NCBI GenBank assembly: GCA_035327305.1
Contig: DAOLDL010000005.1
Span: forward strand, 4,516 to 68,515
Source: CALMUP01 sp035327305
Lineage (GTDB): Bacteria > Verrucomicrobiota > Kiritimatiellia > CAIVKH01
Reading direction: 5' to 3'
Length of the DNA stretch: 64,000 nucleotides
The notes below the pieces were generated by a model. The model saw nothing but the letters and a program-made list of their open reading frames with translations. It did no database searches and was not told the origin of the DNA. The number at the start of each line of letters is the position of its first letter. Positions within the stretch are counted from its first letter, which is position 1. The position numbers were made by a program, and so were the translations under genes. Below, piece by piece: positions 52,467-62,126 of this stretch.

Positions 52467-53894
52467 ATGCTCAAGCGTGTTCATCAAACCATGGTCGAGC
52501 ATTCGTTGGTCCGGCCCGGTATGCATGTCATCGCCGGGGTTTCCGGAGGCGCGGACTCCATCGCCATGCTCTATGCTCTTTGGTTCCTTCGCAAACGCTT
52601 GTCTTTTCAACTCACCGCCGCTCATTTGAATCACGGTTTGCGCGGACGCGCCGCTGATCAGGACGAAACATCCGTTCGGCTGTGTTGTGAAAAACTGGGG
52701 ATTCCCTGTGTAATCGAAAAAACGGATGTCGCTGTATCGCGGGGGGACAGCGGTCAGTCCATTGAGATGGCGGCACGTGACGCACGACACGCTTTTTTCC
52801 AACGGGTATTGAAAGCGTGCCGTGGGGATGTCATCGCACTGGCCCATCATCAGGAAGATCAAGCAGAAACGGTGTTGATGCGACTGCTGGAAGGTTCGAG
52901 CATGGTGGGGCTGGGCGGTATGGATTATCAGTCATGCCCCAAGCCGGGCCTGACGGTTATACGACCCATGTTGGATACCTCGCGCCGTGACATAGAACAT
53001 TTCTTGATCAAGCATCGTTTGTCTTGGCGCAATGATGCGTCCAACCGCGACCGGAAATTCCGGCGAAACAGAATCCGGCATAAGGTTATTCCCTTTCTGG
53101 TGGATAACGGATTTCCCGGAGTTGTTCCCGCGTTGAACCGGTTGGCCGTCATCATGCGCGACGAGGCCAAGTTGCAATCCAGGCAAACGCAAGTGCTTCT
53201 AAAAGCCTGTCGGAGCCGACGGTCCAGGTACTCCATTGATCGCGTACGATTGACTAAATTGGAGTTGGCGGAGCAAAGGCGGGTGATCCGATTGTGGCTG
53301 GTGGATTGCGGGGTGGGGGAAAGAACGTTGGATTTTGCCACGATCGAAAAAATCAGGCACCTTGCCGGTCAGCGCGGCGCTATAACGGTTGCGCACGGAT
53401 TTAAGGTTGGCGTCGATGGTAAAATACTCCGCATCACGACAGCGATAAAGCCGGCGGTAATTACCTGGTCCGGTGTTGCAAAGCTTTGCGTTCCCGGGCA
53501 TACCGAAATCGAGCCGTTGGGTATTTGCGTGGATGTTGTTTCAGGCAAGGGTTTCAAGCCAATACCAGTCAAAGTCGGGCGTATTCCCTGTGAAGCCTAT
53601 ATTCGTCGCGATAGCAAGATGCCGGAATTACGGATGCGGGTGCGTCGATCTGGAGATCGCATAGACCCCACCGGCATGAACGGTTCGGTTTCCTTAAAGG
53701 AACTTTTCATCAACGCTAAGATTCCCGCCCAGCATCGCGCATTGGTGCCTGTAGTGGAATGCTGTGATGAGGTAGTATGGGTGGCGGGTTACCGGGTGTC
53801 GCAAAAATATGCCGTGCCATCCAAGCAAGCTCCTTCGTGGCGCATTCGGATCACCCGAAGCCTTAAAGGCCCGAAAACCGAAGTTATAAGCTGA
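52467..53894 (+). CDS. tilS: tRNA(Ile)-lysidine synthetase
   Basis: The 475-residue enzyme modifies C34 of the minor tRNA(Ile) so that it reads AUA. The N-terminal N-type ATP-pyrophosphatase domain has the PP-loop VIAGVSGGADSIAML, AAHLNHGLRG and ALAHHQEDQAETVLMRLLEG; the substrate-binding middle and C-terminal TilS domains follow (RMRVRRSGDRIDP). The ATG at 52467 is preferred over a TTG at 52437 because the family fold starts just after it. It follows serS by 33 nt and converges on the minus-strand barrel-like gene. Confidence 0.93.
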   Translation: MLKRVHQTMVEHSLVRPGMHVIAGVSGGADSIAMLYALWFLRKRLSFQLTAAHLNHGLRGRAADQDETSVRLCCEKLGIPCVIEKTDVAVSRGDSGQSIEMAARDARHAFFQRVLKACRGDVIALAHHQEDQAETVLMRLLEGSSMVGLGGMDYQSCPKPGLTVIRPMLDTSRRDIEHFLIKHRLSWRNDASNRDRKFRRNRIRHKVIPFLVDNGFPGVVPALNRLAVIMRDEAKLQSRQTQVLLKACRSRRSRYSIDRVRLTKLELAEQRRVIRLWLVDCGVGERTLDFATIEKIRHLAGQRGAITVAHGFKVGVDGKILRITTAIKPAVITWSGVAKLCVPGHTEIEPLGICVDVVSGKGFKPIPVKVGRIPCEAYIRRDSKMPELRMRVRRSGDRIDPTGMNGSVSLKELFINAKIPAQHRALVPVVECCDEVVWVAGYRVSQKYAVPSKQAPSWRIRITRSLKGPKTEVIS

Positions 53895-53910
53895 GGCGCG
53901 GTCCAAAATC

Positions 53911-53927
53911 AGGAGTTCAAGGCTCCT
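53911..53927. repeat. small hairpin between tilS and the convergent barrel-like gene
   Basis: AGGAGTT pairs with GGCTCCT around a CAA loop, including two G-T pairs. No T-run follows on either strand, so it is at best a weak terminator. Confidence 0.25.
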
Positions 53928-53937
53928 CTCGTGACCG

Positions 53938-54441
53938 TCACTTTCCAAAGTAGTACCTGACGCCAATAGCGGCGTTCAGTCTGACGTCGGTGTCTGGTGC
54001 GACATCAAGAATCGGCACGATTTCGGCAAATATATCAATGGGCGCTTCTGAAAACAGGTATGTAATTCCCAAAGGAATGCGAATACCGATCATGGCGTCG
54101 TCATCATTTTTTCCACGACCACGGTTATCCTCTTTGAGCTTTATGCGAAAACCCAGGCCGTAATAGTATCTGGATTTTCCTTTTAACTCCGGGGGTGGAA
54201 AATCGTCGTTACGATGAATCAGGTAATCTCCATGGAAGTGCAGGGATGCGTTATCTGAAAACGACCATGCTATGCCGGCATCAAATGCGCGATCGGCATC
54301 GATCCACTTCTTCAAACTTATGCCCGTCGGCTCTCCGACCATCAAGCCGACGCCCAAACCATCTTTCGTTTGTCCATAGGCGGAATGGAGGATGGCCATG
54401 ACAAACATGATACATGCAATGTGAAGCATTCGCGTTTTCAT
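53938..54441 (-). CDS. secreted outer-membrane beta-barrel-like protein
   Basis: The 167-residue protein starts with a signal peptide MKTRMLHIACIMFVMAILHSAYG. The mature part opens QTKDGLGVGLMVGEPTGISLK, as in small eight-strand barrels of the DUF3996/outer-membrane type, and has alternating strands (ASLHFHGDYLIH, YYYGLGFRIKL), ending in AIGVRYYFGK. GAAAGG lies 8 nt before the ATG at 54441. It starts 19 nt after the tautomerase stop, so the two are co-transcribed. The function is unknown. Confidence 0.7.
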   Translation of the reverse strand: MKTRMLHIACIMFVMAILHSAYGQTKDGLGVGLMVGEPTGISLKKWIDADRAFDAGIAWSFSDNASLHFHGDYLIHRNDDFPPPELKGKSRYYYGLGFRIKLKEDNRGRGKNDDDAMIGIRIPLGITYLFSEAPIDIFAEIVPILDVAPDTDVRLNAAIGVRYYFGK

Positions 54442-54460
54442 GAAGATACCTTTCTCTTTT

Positions 54461-54679
54461 TCAGTTTCCCCTGGATTCCTGTTGCTGTGTCTTTTTCCAT
54501 TCATCGGTAGGCAATCCGGCATAACCCCAGTTTTCGTCGTCGATTTCTTGAATCACCACATGTGTATGCTCCGGTTTTTTGCCGAGGACCCGGACAAGTG
54601 AATCGGTAATGTCCTTGATTAATAGCGCTTTCTGCGCGCGATTGGCGCCTTTGGTGATTTGTACATTTACGTATGGCAT
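54461..54679 (-). CDS. 4-oxalocrotonate tautomerase family protein
   Basis: The 72-residue protein starts MPYVNVQITKG, so Pro2 becomes the catalytic N-terminal proline after Met removal, and has the family's ALIKDITDSLVRVLGKKPEHTHVVI with a long helix. Members are hexameric tautomerases or promiscuous dehalogenases. The C-terminal extension (EWKKTQQQES) is slightly longer than usual and polar. The natural substrate is unknown. It is co-transcribed with the barrel-like gene, a curious pairing. Confidence 0.88.
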   Translation of the reverse strand: MPYVNVQITKGANRAQKALLIKDITDSLVRVLGKKPEHTHVVIQEIDDENWGYAGLPTDEWKKTQQQESRGN

Positions 54680-54767
54680 CAGACTGTCACCCCTGTTCCC
54701 GGATTAATACCATAGTTGCGCTTTAAAGGTAAGCGATTATTAGTGATATACGGAGGCACCGTGCGGC

Positions 54768-55409
54768 TCACCGATTCCGTGAAAATGAACATCGTCCGAT
54801 CGGCTTTTTATCCAGATACCACAATTCAAAATCGGTTTGTTCTTCGGGGCTGGGAACAAACGGTTCAACTTCGGTAAATCTCGGATCTTTCCGCATGATG
54901 GCGGCGATGTCCTCAAAGTAGGGCAAGTGATCGGTTGCCAGATGAACGATTCCGCCGCGTTTCAGCGTGCGATGCAGTGAATCGACAAAGCGGGGATTGA
55001 ACATCCGGTTATCGTGATGCCGCTTTTTGGGCCATGGATCTGGAAACAGAATGTAATATGTCTGTATGGAATCAGCAGGTATCAAATAACTCACGGCGTA
55101 ATAACCTTCAATTCTCATCAGTCGTACATTTTCCATGCCGGCCCTCCGGACCTTGTTGTCGATCTTTCGGATCCGCTTGAGCATGCGATCAATGCCCAAA
55201 AAGTTTATTTCCGGATGTGCCGCCGCCCTGGCCAGCAGAAAGCGCCCCTTGCCGCAACCAAGATCGATTTCAACCGGCAGGTCATCGTCGAAAACATCAT
55301 GCAAATCCACGGGATTCAACCAGTCCGCCGGTATATAGCGAACGGATTCCGGCATGGGCCGCATTTTCGCAGGTTGCTTTATACGCGATAGGTGATTGTG
55401 CTCTTCCAT
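54768..55409 (-). CDS. trmB: tRNA (guanine-N7-)-methyltransferase
   Basis: The 213-residue enzyme methylates G46 of tRNA. The AdoMet-binding loop is VEIDLGCGKGRFLLARAA, then FLGIDRMLKRI, and the substrate strand FPDPWPKKRHHDNRMF, which is diagnostic for TrmB. The ATG at 55409 is chosen; a longer open frame upstream is a chance extension antisense to the patatin leader. Its promoter must lie in the short gap shared with the divergent patatin gene. Confidence 0.95.
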   Translation of the reverse strand: MEEHNHLSRIKQPAKMRPMPESVRYIPADWLNPVDLHDVFDDDLPVEIDLGCGKGRFLLARAAAHPEINFLGIDRMLKRIRKIDNKVRRAGMENVRLMRIEGYYAVSYLIPADSIQTYYILFPDPWPKKRHHDNRMFNPRFVDSLHRTLKRGGIVHLATDHLPYFEDIAAIMRKDPRFTEVEPFVPSPEEQTDFELWYLDKKPIGRCSFSRNR

Positions 55410-55497
55410 GGTTTCAAGTTCGGTGACTATAAACAACAATGGGCATGAACCAAGCAAATCCTTGTGCGTCCTGATCATGAAGGTACAATGTCGTTTC

Positions 55498-56442
55498 ATG
55501 AACAGCGGGAAAAAAAATCCGACAACCGGTCTGGCGCTGGGCAGTGGAGGCGCAAGGGGGTGGGCGCACCTGGGGGTTTTAAAGGCGCTCAATGAACGAG
55601 GCATTCAGGTCGATGCCATCGCCGGAGCCAGCATCGGTGCGCTGGTGGGTGGTTTTGCCGCCGCTGATCGTATCCGTGAATTGGAAGCGTTGCTTTCCGG
55701 TCTGGACCTAAAACGCGTGTTGTACTTGTTTGCCGGGAAAACCCTGCCCAGATCCGGATTGGTTGATGGTCGTAAAATCGTCGAGTTGATCAGGCGTCAC
55801 GTCGGGGCGATCAATATTGAGGAACTTCCGATTCCTTATGCCGCGGTGGCTACCGACCTTGCCACCGGCGATGAAATTGTAATGGACCGGGGCGATGCCG
55901 TGCTTGCCATTCGCGCCAGCATTTCCATTCCCGGCGTGTTCACTCCGGTCAAGGTCGGCAGTCAGTTTCTGGTGGATGGGGGGTTGGTAAATCCGCTCCC
56001 CGTCAGTTGTCTTCGCACTATGGGATGTAAACGCGTCATCGCGGTGAATTTGCATGGCGGGGAACCGCCACCGCTGAATCGGCCGATCATTCCAATCCCG
56101 CAAAAGAAGTCGAAAAAGGTCGGCGACTGGCCGGCAAACAGTTCGGGCGCAACCACAATGGAGTGGTTTCTGCGCCAGCGGGACAAACTGGGCGCCGCCG
56201 CCCAGGAATCCCTTCAACGCTGGTTGACCCAGTCGACTGAACCCAATTTGCTGGCGGTCATGGGCAACACGGTGGATATCGTGTCCGCGCGATTAATCGA
56301 GTTTTCATTGAAGCAGTATCCCCCGGATGTGTTGATTGAGCCGTCGTTGGCGTCGATCGGGCACATGGAATTTCATCGAGTAAGCGAGGCGGTATCATTG
56401 GGATACGACGCGGCGGTTCGTGCGCTGAATCGCGAGAGTTGA
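55498..56442 (+). CDS. patatin-like phospholipase (RssA/YchK-like)
   Basis: The 314-residue protein has the oxyanion hole GLALGSGGARGWAHLGVL, the Ser nucleophile in AGASIGALVGG and the catalytic Asp in DGGLVNPLP, the Ser-Asp dyad of the patatin family, which hydrolyses acyl esters of lipids. The start is uncertain: 55498 puts the family motif about ten residues from the N-terminus, while 55477 is an alternative. There is no signal peptide. It precedes lpxK, so lipid turnover linked to the envelope is plausible. Confidence 0.88.
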   Translation: MNSGKKNPTTGLALGSGGARGWAHLGVLKALNERGIQVDAIAGASIGALVGGFAAADRIRELEALLSGLDLKRVLYLFAGKTLPRSGLVDGRKIVELIRRHVGAINIEELPIPYAAVATDLATGDEIVMDRGDAVLAIRASISIPGVFTPVKVGSQFLVDGGLVNPLPVSCLRTMGCKRVIAVNLHGGEPPPLNRPIIPIPQKKSKKVGDWPANSSGATTMEWFLRQRDKLGAAAQESLQRWLTQSTEPNLLAVMGNTVDIVSARLIEFSLKQYPPDVLIEPSLASIGHMEFHRVSEAVSLGYDAAVRALNRES

Positions 56443-56531
56443 CACCCTTCCAACGGTTTGCTTGCCTTGACGGGTTGTGCCAATTGATGGCAACATGCCC
56501 GTTTTCATCAATTTTTAGCGATGTGGTTATC

Positions 56532-57692
56532 ATGAGTACGCGTTTAGAACGCTTTGAAGAATATATACTTAGCATTATTGAGGACCGGCAGAAAGGGAAA
56601 CGCCACTTGCCGGTGCGTATATTCCTGACCTTTTTATCCGGTATTTTCCTTGGATTAGTGCAATTCCGTCTGTGGCTCTATAAGGTGGGTTTGTTGCGGC
56701 ATCACGCAATCGGTTGCCAGGTAATAAGCATCGGCAACCTGACGGTCGGCGGAACGGGGAAAACGCCCATCGTGGAAATTTTTGCCCGGACGCTTCAAAA
56801 GAGCGGGCGCAAAGTGGCCATTTTAAGTCGCGGGTACAAGAAGGAAGAAGAGACATTTTACCAGAAATTTCTGCGATTGATCACATTCAAGCCGTTGATA
56901 ACGCCGCCGCGTGTCGTATCCGACGGCGAGCATTTATTGCTGGATTCCTCCATGAGCGGTGACGAACCCTTCATGCTGGCCGGGAACCTCAAGGATGTGG
57001 TGGTTATTGTGGATAAAAACCGTGTACGGGCCGGCGCCTGGGCCATCAATAAGTTCGGTTGCGATACGCTGATTCTGGACGATGGTTTCCAATATATGTC
57101 TTTAAAGCACCGCCTGGATATCGTGTTGGTTGACCGCACCAATCCGTTTGGCAACCGCCGACTTCTGCCCCGCGGCATTCTTCGCGAGCCGGTACGCAAT
57201 ATCAAGCGTGCGGGGTTTATATTCATTACAAAATCCAACGGCGATGGCGCGGAAGAGTTGAAAAAAGATCTTCGCAAATACAACAGCGAGGCGGAAATCG
57301 TGGAGTGCCGGCATTGCCCCCGCTACTTGAAAAATGTCTACAGCGAAGAAACCCAGCCGCTGGAGTTTCTTAAAGGTATGAAAATCGCCGCCATATCCGG
57401 AATCGCCCGTCCGGAAGGTTTCGAGTATGAGCTGAAGCGTCTGGGCGCCGACGTTGTTTATCACAGCCGCTATGCGGATCACCATCGATATACCCAGCAG
57501 GAAATCATCAATTGCATCAACGAAAGCATGAACCATCAGGCAACCATTATCGTCACCACGGAAAAGGATGCCGTGCGCTTCCCCTTGATTGAACGCCGGG
57601 ATATCCCCATTTATTTCATGCGGGTGGAAATTGAAATGTTGAGCGGAGAAGAGAAGTTTCATGAGTGGATCAATCGCATCTGCTTCCGCTGA
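56532..57692 (+). CDS. lpxK: tetraacyldisaccharide 4'-kinase
   Basis: The 386-residue enzyme phosphorylates the 4' position of the lipid A disaccharide. It has an N-terminal amphipathic/membrane part (about 25-45), the modified P-loop NLTVGGTGKTPIV, the substrate stretch ILSRGYK, and LILDDGFQYMSLKHRLDIVLVD. The ATG at 56532 is chosen over a TTG near the patatin stop. The heptosyltransferase starts inside its last 32 nt. This with waaA shows full lipid A-Kdo synthesis capacity. Confidence 0.95.
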   Translation: MSTRLERFEEYILSIIEDRQKGKRHLPVRIFLTFLSGIFLGLVQFRLWLYKVGLLRHHAIGCQVISIGNLTVGGTGKTPIVEIFARTLQKSGRKVAILSRGYKKEEETFYQKFLRLITFKPLITPPRVVSDGEHLLLDSSMSGDEPFMLAGNLKDVVVIVDKNRVRAGAWAINKFGCDTLILDDGFQYMSLKHRLDIVLVDRTNPFGNRRLLPRGILREPVRNIKRAGFIFITKSNGDGAEELKKDLRKYNSEAEIVECRHCPRYLKNVYSEETQPLEFLKGMKIAAISGIARPEGFEYELKRLGADVVYHSRYADHHRYTQQEIINCINESMNHQATIIVTTEKDAVRFPLIERRDIPIYFMRVEIEMLSGEEKFHEWINRICFR

Positions 57693-58692
57693 TCCTTCAA
57701 CCCGCACCGTGCGGCGCGATCTGGTCATCAGCGTCAATTGGATCGGTGACGCCATCATGGCCATGCCCGCGCTTCAGTTGTACCGCCGCCTTCACCCCGA
57801 TCGGTACATCGCCGTGCTTGCCCGCGGTGTCATCGCTGATTTGTGGAACATGCACGCCGCGCCGGATGAGGTAATTCGCTATGATCAACGCCCGGGATTT
57901 TTCAGTCCGCTGTTTGATGATCTGCGCAACCGCTATTTTGATCAGGCATGGATTCTGCCCAATTCTTTTCGCTCGGCATGGATGGCATTTCGCTCCGGAA
58001 TCGCTCGTCGTTCCGCGATGGCCGGCGGCTGGCGAAGACCTCTGCTGAATGACGTGCCGGAACGAAAAGTCTCGCAAAACCGCCTTCATCAAAGTTGGGA
58101 ATACATTGAGCTGATGGCTCGGGATTACAAGCTGGATCAAATTCCCCGTCCGGAATTGGCGATGGAAACGTCGCAAATACATGAAATTCAGTCGCGAATG
58201 AAATCGTGGTCTCTGCCGGCCATCGGCATGATTCCCGGCGCGGCGCGTGGCCCGTCCAAGCGTTGGCCGGCCGGCCATTTTGAGGCTCTGGCACTCAAAA
58301 TGGCCCGCGACCAGTATCACATTGTGCTTTTCGGCGGCCATGACGATGCTCCTATATGCGATGAATTGGTGAAACGCATAGGCGCACAGGCAACCAGTTT
58401 GGCCGGAAGGACTTCGTTGCTGGAGTGGGCGGCCATGATGAAGAGCTGTGATTTAATCGTGGCCAATGACAGCGGGGGAATGCATCTGGCCGCCGCGCTT
58501 GGCGTACCGGTGGTGGCATTGTATGGAATGACGGATCCAGGCCGCACCGGCCCGATTGGCGACCGATGCACGGTGATACAACACAGCCGGCGTCGTTCCC
58601 GGGATATTGCGCGAAATTCCGTGGAGGCGGAGAAAAGCCTGGCTTCCATTCAGCCCGAGGAAGTGTACCTTGCGGTCAAGGCCATGCTTTGA
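57661..58692 (+). CDS. waaF: ADP-heptose:LPS heptosyltransferase (GT9)
   Basis: The 343-residue GT-B enzyme of family 9 transfers heptose to the LPS core. It has NWIGDAIMAMPALQLYRR near the start, IGMIPGAARGPSKRWP, and the donor-binding NDSGGMHLAAALGVPVVALYG. The match is closest to heptosyltransferase II, but GT9 members I to III are hard to tell apart by eye. It overlaps lpxK by 32 nt and is followed by the MsbA-type gene after 66 nt. Confidence 0.85.
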   Translation: MSGSIASASADPSTRTVRRDLVISVNWIGDAIMAMPALQLYRRLHPDRYIAVLARGVIADLWNMHAAPDEVIRYDQRPGFFSPLFDDLRNRYFDQAWILPNSFRSAWMAFRSGIARRSAMAGGWRRPLLNDVPERKVSQNRLHQSWEYIELMARDYKLDQIPRPELAMETSQIHEIQSRMKSWSLPAIGMIPGAARGPSKRWPAGHFEALALKMARDQYHIVLFGGHDDAPICDELVKRIGAQATSLAGRTSLLEWAAMMKSCDLIVANDSGGMHLAAALGVPVVALYGMTDPGRTGPIGDRCTVIQHSRRRSRDIARNSVEAEKSLASIQPEEVYLAVKAML

Positions 58693-58758
58693 TGCATGAC
58701 CATTTGTATCCGTTCTTCGCAAAGTTTGATATAACCGCTCAATACAAATGAATCCGAA

Positions 58759-60522
58759 ATGAATAACAAGGTCGAACAACCGAAATCAGTCAATCCGTGG
58801 ATCACGTATCGCCGGCTTCTCGGATTTGCTTTTCGCTATCGCGGACGGCTGGCGCTCGGTTTGCTGTGCGGATTGATGTATGGCGGAGCCAATGGCGCAT
58901 TCATGTGGGTGCTGAAGGGCGGATTTGACACCGTGTTCAGCATTACCGACGCAGGCATGAAGGAAATCCTGCTGGTCATGTTGCTCATCCCCTTGGTGGG
59001 ATTGATCCGTGGCATCTCCGAATATGCGAGCAAGTACTTCATCCAGTGGGTGGGGCATCGCGTTGTGATGGATTTGCGTGATGCGATTTTCGCGCACATC
59101 AACCGCTTGTCGCTGGCCTACTTTATTCAAAGCCGGACCGGCGACATCATTTCCCGTACCACCAACGATACTACTGTCGTCCAAAGTTCGGTGTCCAACG
59201 TGGTTGAAGATATCGCCAAGGAGCCGGCGACCATCATTGCGATGATCGTGTTTATCCTGACGCTTGACCCCATGCTTGCATTGATCAGCATCGTGCTGTT
59301 TCCCGTATGTATCTTGCCGGTCATCATGTTTGGAAAACGCGTGAGGCGATTTGCCCGTGAATCTCAACAGCGTATTGCCGATATTGTTTCCATCATTCAG
59401 GAAGGCGTTTCCTGTGTGCGAATTATCAAGGCGTTTGGCATGGAGAAATACGAGCAGGACCGGTTCCATCGCCAGAATTCCCTTTTCTTTAACCGGATCA
59501 TGAAAGTGACGCGGGCCAAGGCCGCGATAGAACCCATTATTGTTTTTATATCCACCCTCGGCGTAAGCGCGTTGTTGTTTTATGTGCACAAGGTGCAGAT
59601 GACCGCCGGCGAATTTATCACGTTTGCCGGGGCCATGGTCATGCTTTACACCCCGGTTAAAAAGTTGAGCCGCGTGCATTTGCAGGTGGAACAGGCCGCG
59701 GCATCGGCGGAAAGAATCTTTGAGGTGCTTGACGCTCCGGTGACCGTGGTGGATCAGGAGGATGCCCGCGAATTCGACGAACATATAACCGGAATTCAAT
59801 TTGATGGCGTCGCATTTAACTATGGCGAAAAACCTGTTCTGGATGGCGTGACGCTGGAAATACCCGCAGGAACGAGGGTGGCCATCGTCGGCGGGTCCGG
59901 CGCGGGAAAGACCACATTGGTCAGTCTTTTACCCAGATTTTATGACCCGGTTGAAGGACTGGTAAAAATAAATGGAACGGATATCCGAGCCTTTACCCTT
60001 GCTTCACTTCGTCGCCAGATCGGACTGGTTACGCAGGACACGGTTTTATTCAACGACACGGTAGCCAGCAATATTTGTTATGGCTCCGGCAACGTTACAC
60101 GCGAGGAAATCGAAGCGGCCGCGCGACGAGCCAATGCTCATGATTTCATCAGCGCCATGCCGGAAGGATACGACACCATGATCGGTGAATTAGGCTCACG
60201 ATTGTCCGGAGGCCAGCGTCAGCGCCTGGCCATCGCCCGCGCAATTTTACGTAATCCGCCCATCATGTTGCTCGATGAAGCTACCAGCGCTCTCGACACG
60301 GAATCGGAACGCCTGGTGCAGGCCGCCCTGAATGAGCTGATGCAAGGACGGACCGTATTTGCCATCGCCCACCGCCTTTCCACCGTAATCAACAGCGACT
60401 TGATTCTCGTCATGGATCAAGGTCGGGTGGTGGAGTCCGGTCGGCATGAGGAATTGTTGAGGCAGGAAGGCCTCTATAAGAAACTGTACGATATGCAGTT
60501 TGCCGATTCAGTCGAAAGCTAG
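58759..60522 (+). CDS. msbA: MsbA-type lipid A / lipid exporter ABC protein
   Basis: The 587-residue half-transporter has six transmembrane helices (about 15-320) and an ATPase domain with Walker A GGSGAGKTTL, the signature LSGGQRQRLAIARAIL, Walker B IMLLDEATSALD and the H-loop AHRLSTV. It forms a homodimer that flips lipid A-core from the inner to the outer leaflet. Its place between a heptosyltransferase and murJ supports the MsbA role over other exporters. Length is right for MsbA. Confidence 0.92.
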   Translation: MNNKVEQPKSVNPWITYRRLLGFAFRYRGRLALGLLCGLMYGGANGAFMWVLKGGFDTVFSITDAGMKEILLVMLLIPLVGLIRGISEYASKYFIQWVGHRVVMDLRDAIFAHINRLSLAYFIQSRTGDIISRTTNDTTVVQSSVSNVVEDIAKEPATIIAMIVFILTLDPMLALISIVLFPVCILPVIMFGKRVRRFARESQQRIADIVSIIQEGVSCVRIIKAFGMEKYEQDRFHRQNSLFFNRIMKVTRAKAAIEPIIVFISTLGVSALLFYVHKVQMTAGEFITFAGAMVMLYTPVKKLSRVHLQVEQAAASAERIFEVLDAPVTVVDQEDAREFDEHITGIQFDGVAFNYGEKPVLDGVTLEIPAGTRVAIVGGSGAGKTTLVSLLPRFYDPVEGLVKINGTDIRAFTLASLRRQIGLVTQDTVLFNDTVASNICYGSGNVTREEIEAAARRANAHDFISAMPEGYDTMIGELGSRLSGGQRQRLAIARAILRNPPIMLLDEATSALDTESERLVQAALNELMQGRTVFAIAHRLSTVINSDLILVMDQGRVVESGRHEELLRQEGLYKKLYDMQFADSVES

Positions 60523-60542
60523 CGCTGACGATTGGTTTTATC

Positions 60543-62126
60543 ATGGATAATCGCCACGTCATACGCTCTGCCATGCTGGTCGGCGCATTCACCTCGTTAA
60601 GCCGCCTGCTCGGCATGGTGCGCGATCTGTTGACCGCCGGTGTGTTCGGCACCTCGCTGGCGATGTCGGCGTTTGTCGTGGCGTTTCGAATTCCAAATTT
60701 GTTTCGCCGGCTGTTTGGCGAAGGCGCGTTGTCGTCCGCGTTTGTGCCGGTTTTCATGGAGTCGCGCAAAAACGAAGGCGAAGAGTCGGCCTGGCAACTT
60801 GCATCACGGGTACTGACGCTGGCCGGTTTGGGTTTGCTGGTTCTTACCGCCGTTGGCGTGCTGTTGGCCGGATTCATGATGAGTTCCGCCGAGGAGGGAA
60901 CACAGAGAGTTCTGATCCTTCCGCTGACCCGCATCATGCTTCCATACATGATATTTATTTGTCTGGCCGCACTAACGGCGGCCATCTTGAATTCATATCA
61001 TCATTTCACAATTCCCGCGTTGACTCCCAGCTTGATGAATATCACGTGGATTGTCTCGGTGCTGGTGATTTGCCCGCTGATGGGGGAAACACTGGAGGAA
61101 AAGATATTCGGGCTTGCCTGGGGCGTTTTGATTTCAGGATTCATACAACTGGCCATTCAAATTCCCGCGCTGAAAAAATTCGGATTCAGCTACCGATTTT
61201 CTCTCGTTTGGAACGATCCCCGCGTGTGGAAAGTATTTTTGTTGATGGGGCCGGCCACGCTCGGCCTGGCCGTCACACAAATCAATGTGATGGTGAACAG
61301 CTTGCTGGCGGCATGGATTGGTCCGTGGGCGCCGGCCGCGTTGTTTTATAGCGAGCGATTGCTTTATCTGCCGCAAGGCATTCTGGCCACCGCGATGAGC
61401 ACGGTTCTTTTGCCCGTTTTTGCCGGTCATGCCGCATCGAAGCAAAAAGACTTGATGCTCAACACCATGAATCATTCGCTTCGGATGTTGACGTTTGTCA
61501 TGGTTCCAGCCGCCATCGGTTTGCTGGTACTGTCGCGCCCCATTATTCAAATGCTGTTTGAGTGGGGAAAATTCGATGCCGAATCCACCAATCTCACCAC
61601 GCTGGCTCTCCAGTGCTACGCACCCGGCTTGCTGGTCTTCAGCTTGTCAAAGGTATTTGTTCCGGCATTCTACGCGCATCAGGATACGCGGACGCCGGTC
61701 AAGGTCGGTATCGCCTGTGTGTTGTTGAATCTCGGATTGAACATCTTTTTCATCATCACGCTTCCCCTTCATCTGAAACACGCAGGACTTGCGGCTTCCA
61801 CGGTCATTGCCGAGGCTTTTAACGGCGTTGCGCTGGGGTGGTTGGTGCATCGGCGCATGGGATCACCGGGTTGGCGCTCCATGTTTATTTCTGCGGCGAA
61901 GGCGCTCATCGCCGCGTTGGTCATGGGATTGTGCATCTGGCTCACCCTTCCTTTGGCGTTTTCAATCGCACTCGAAGTCATCCACGTTCATAAGCTGGCC
62001 CAGGTGGTGTCGGTGTTGGGCGTGGTGGCTCTTGGAATCGGCGTCTATGCCGGTCTCGGGATCCTGTTGCGTTGTCCTGAATGGCGGGAAGCCTTGGTTG
62101 CCATCAAGCGCAAACGTGTGTCATGA
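60543..62126 (+). CDS. murJ: lipid II flippase MurJ
   Basis: The 527-residue MOP-family protein has about 14 transmembrane helices. It shows TSLSRLLGMVRDLLTAGVFG, FRIPNLFRRLFGEGALSSAFVP and AIPVMLPxxx-like PRVWKVFLLMGPATLG, the recognisable start and loop of MurJ. It moves lipid II across the inner membrane for peptidoglycan assembly. It follows msbA by 20 nt, and its stop overlaps the start of the esterase gene. Confidence 0.95.
   Translation: MDNRHVIRSAMLVGAFTSLSRLLGMVRDLLTAGVFGTSLAMSAFVVAFRIPNLFRRLFGEGALSSAFVPVFMESRKNEGEESAWQLASRVLTLAGLGLLVLTAVGVLLAGFMMSSAEEGTQRVLILPLTRIMLPYMIFICLAALTAAILNSYHHFTIPALTPSLMNITWIVSVLVICPLMGETLEEKIFGLAWGVLISGFIQLAIQIPALKKFGFSYRFSLVWNDPRVWKVFLLMGPATLGLAVTQINVMVNSLLAAWIGPWAPAALFYSERLLYLPQGILATAMSTVLLPVFAGHAASKQKDLMLNTMNHSLRMLTFVMVPAAIGLLVLSRPIIQMLFEWGKFDAESTNLTTLALQCYAPGLLVFSLSKVFVPAFYAHQDTRTPVKVGIACVLLNLGLNIFFIITLPLHLKHAGLAASTVIAEAFNGVALGWLVHRRMGSPGWRSMFISAAKALIAALVMGLCIWLTLPLAFSIALEVIHVHKLAQVVSVLGVVALGIGVYAGLGILLRCPEWREALVAIKRKRVS

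Noticed and set aside
55410..55604. N-terminal extension of trmB to 55604
   Set aside because: The extra 65 residues are Pro/Ser/Phe-rich and unlike TrmB, and they are antisense to the patatin start region. The internal ATG at 55409 gives a normal-length enzyme.
58786..59799. 337-codon open frame on the minus strand
   Set aside because: It is antisense to msbA; its product is rich in His, Gln and Asp and resembles no family.
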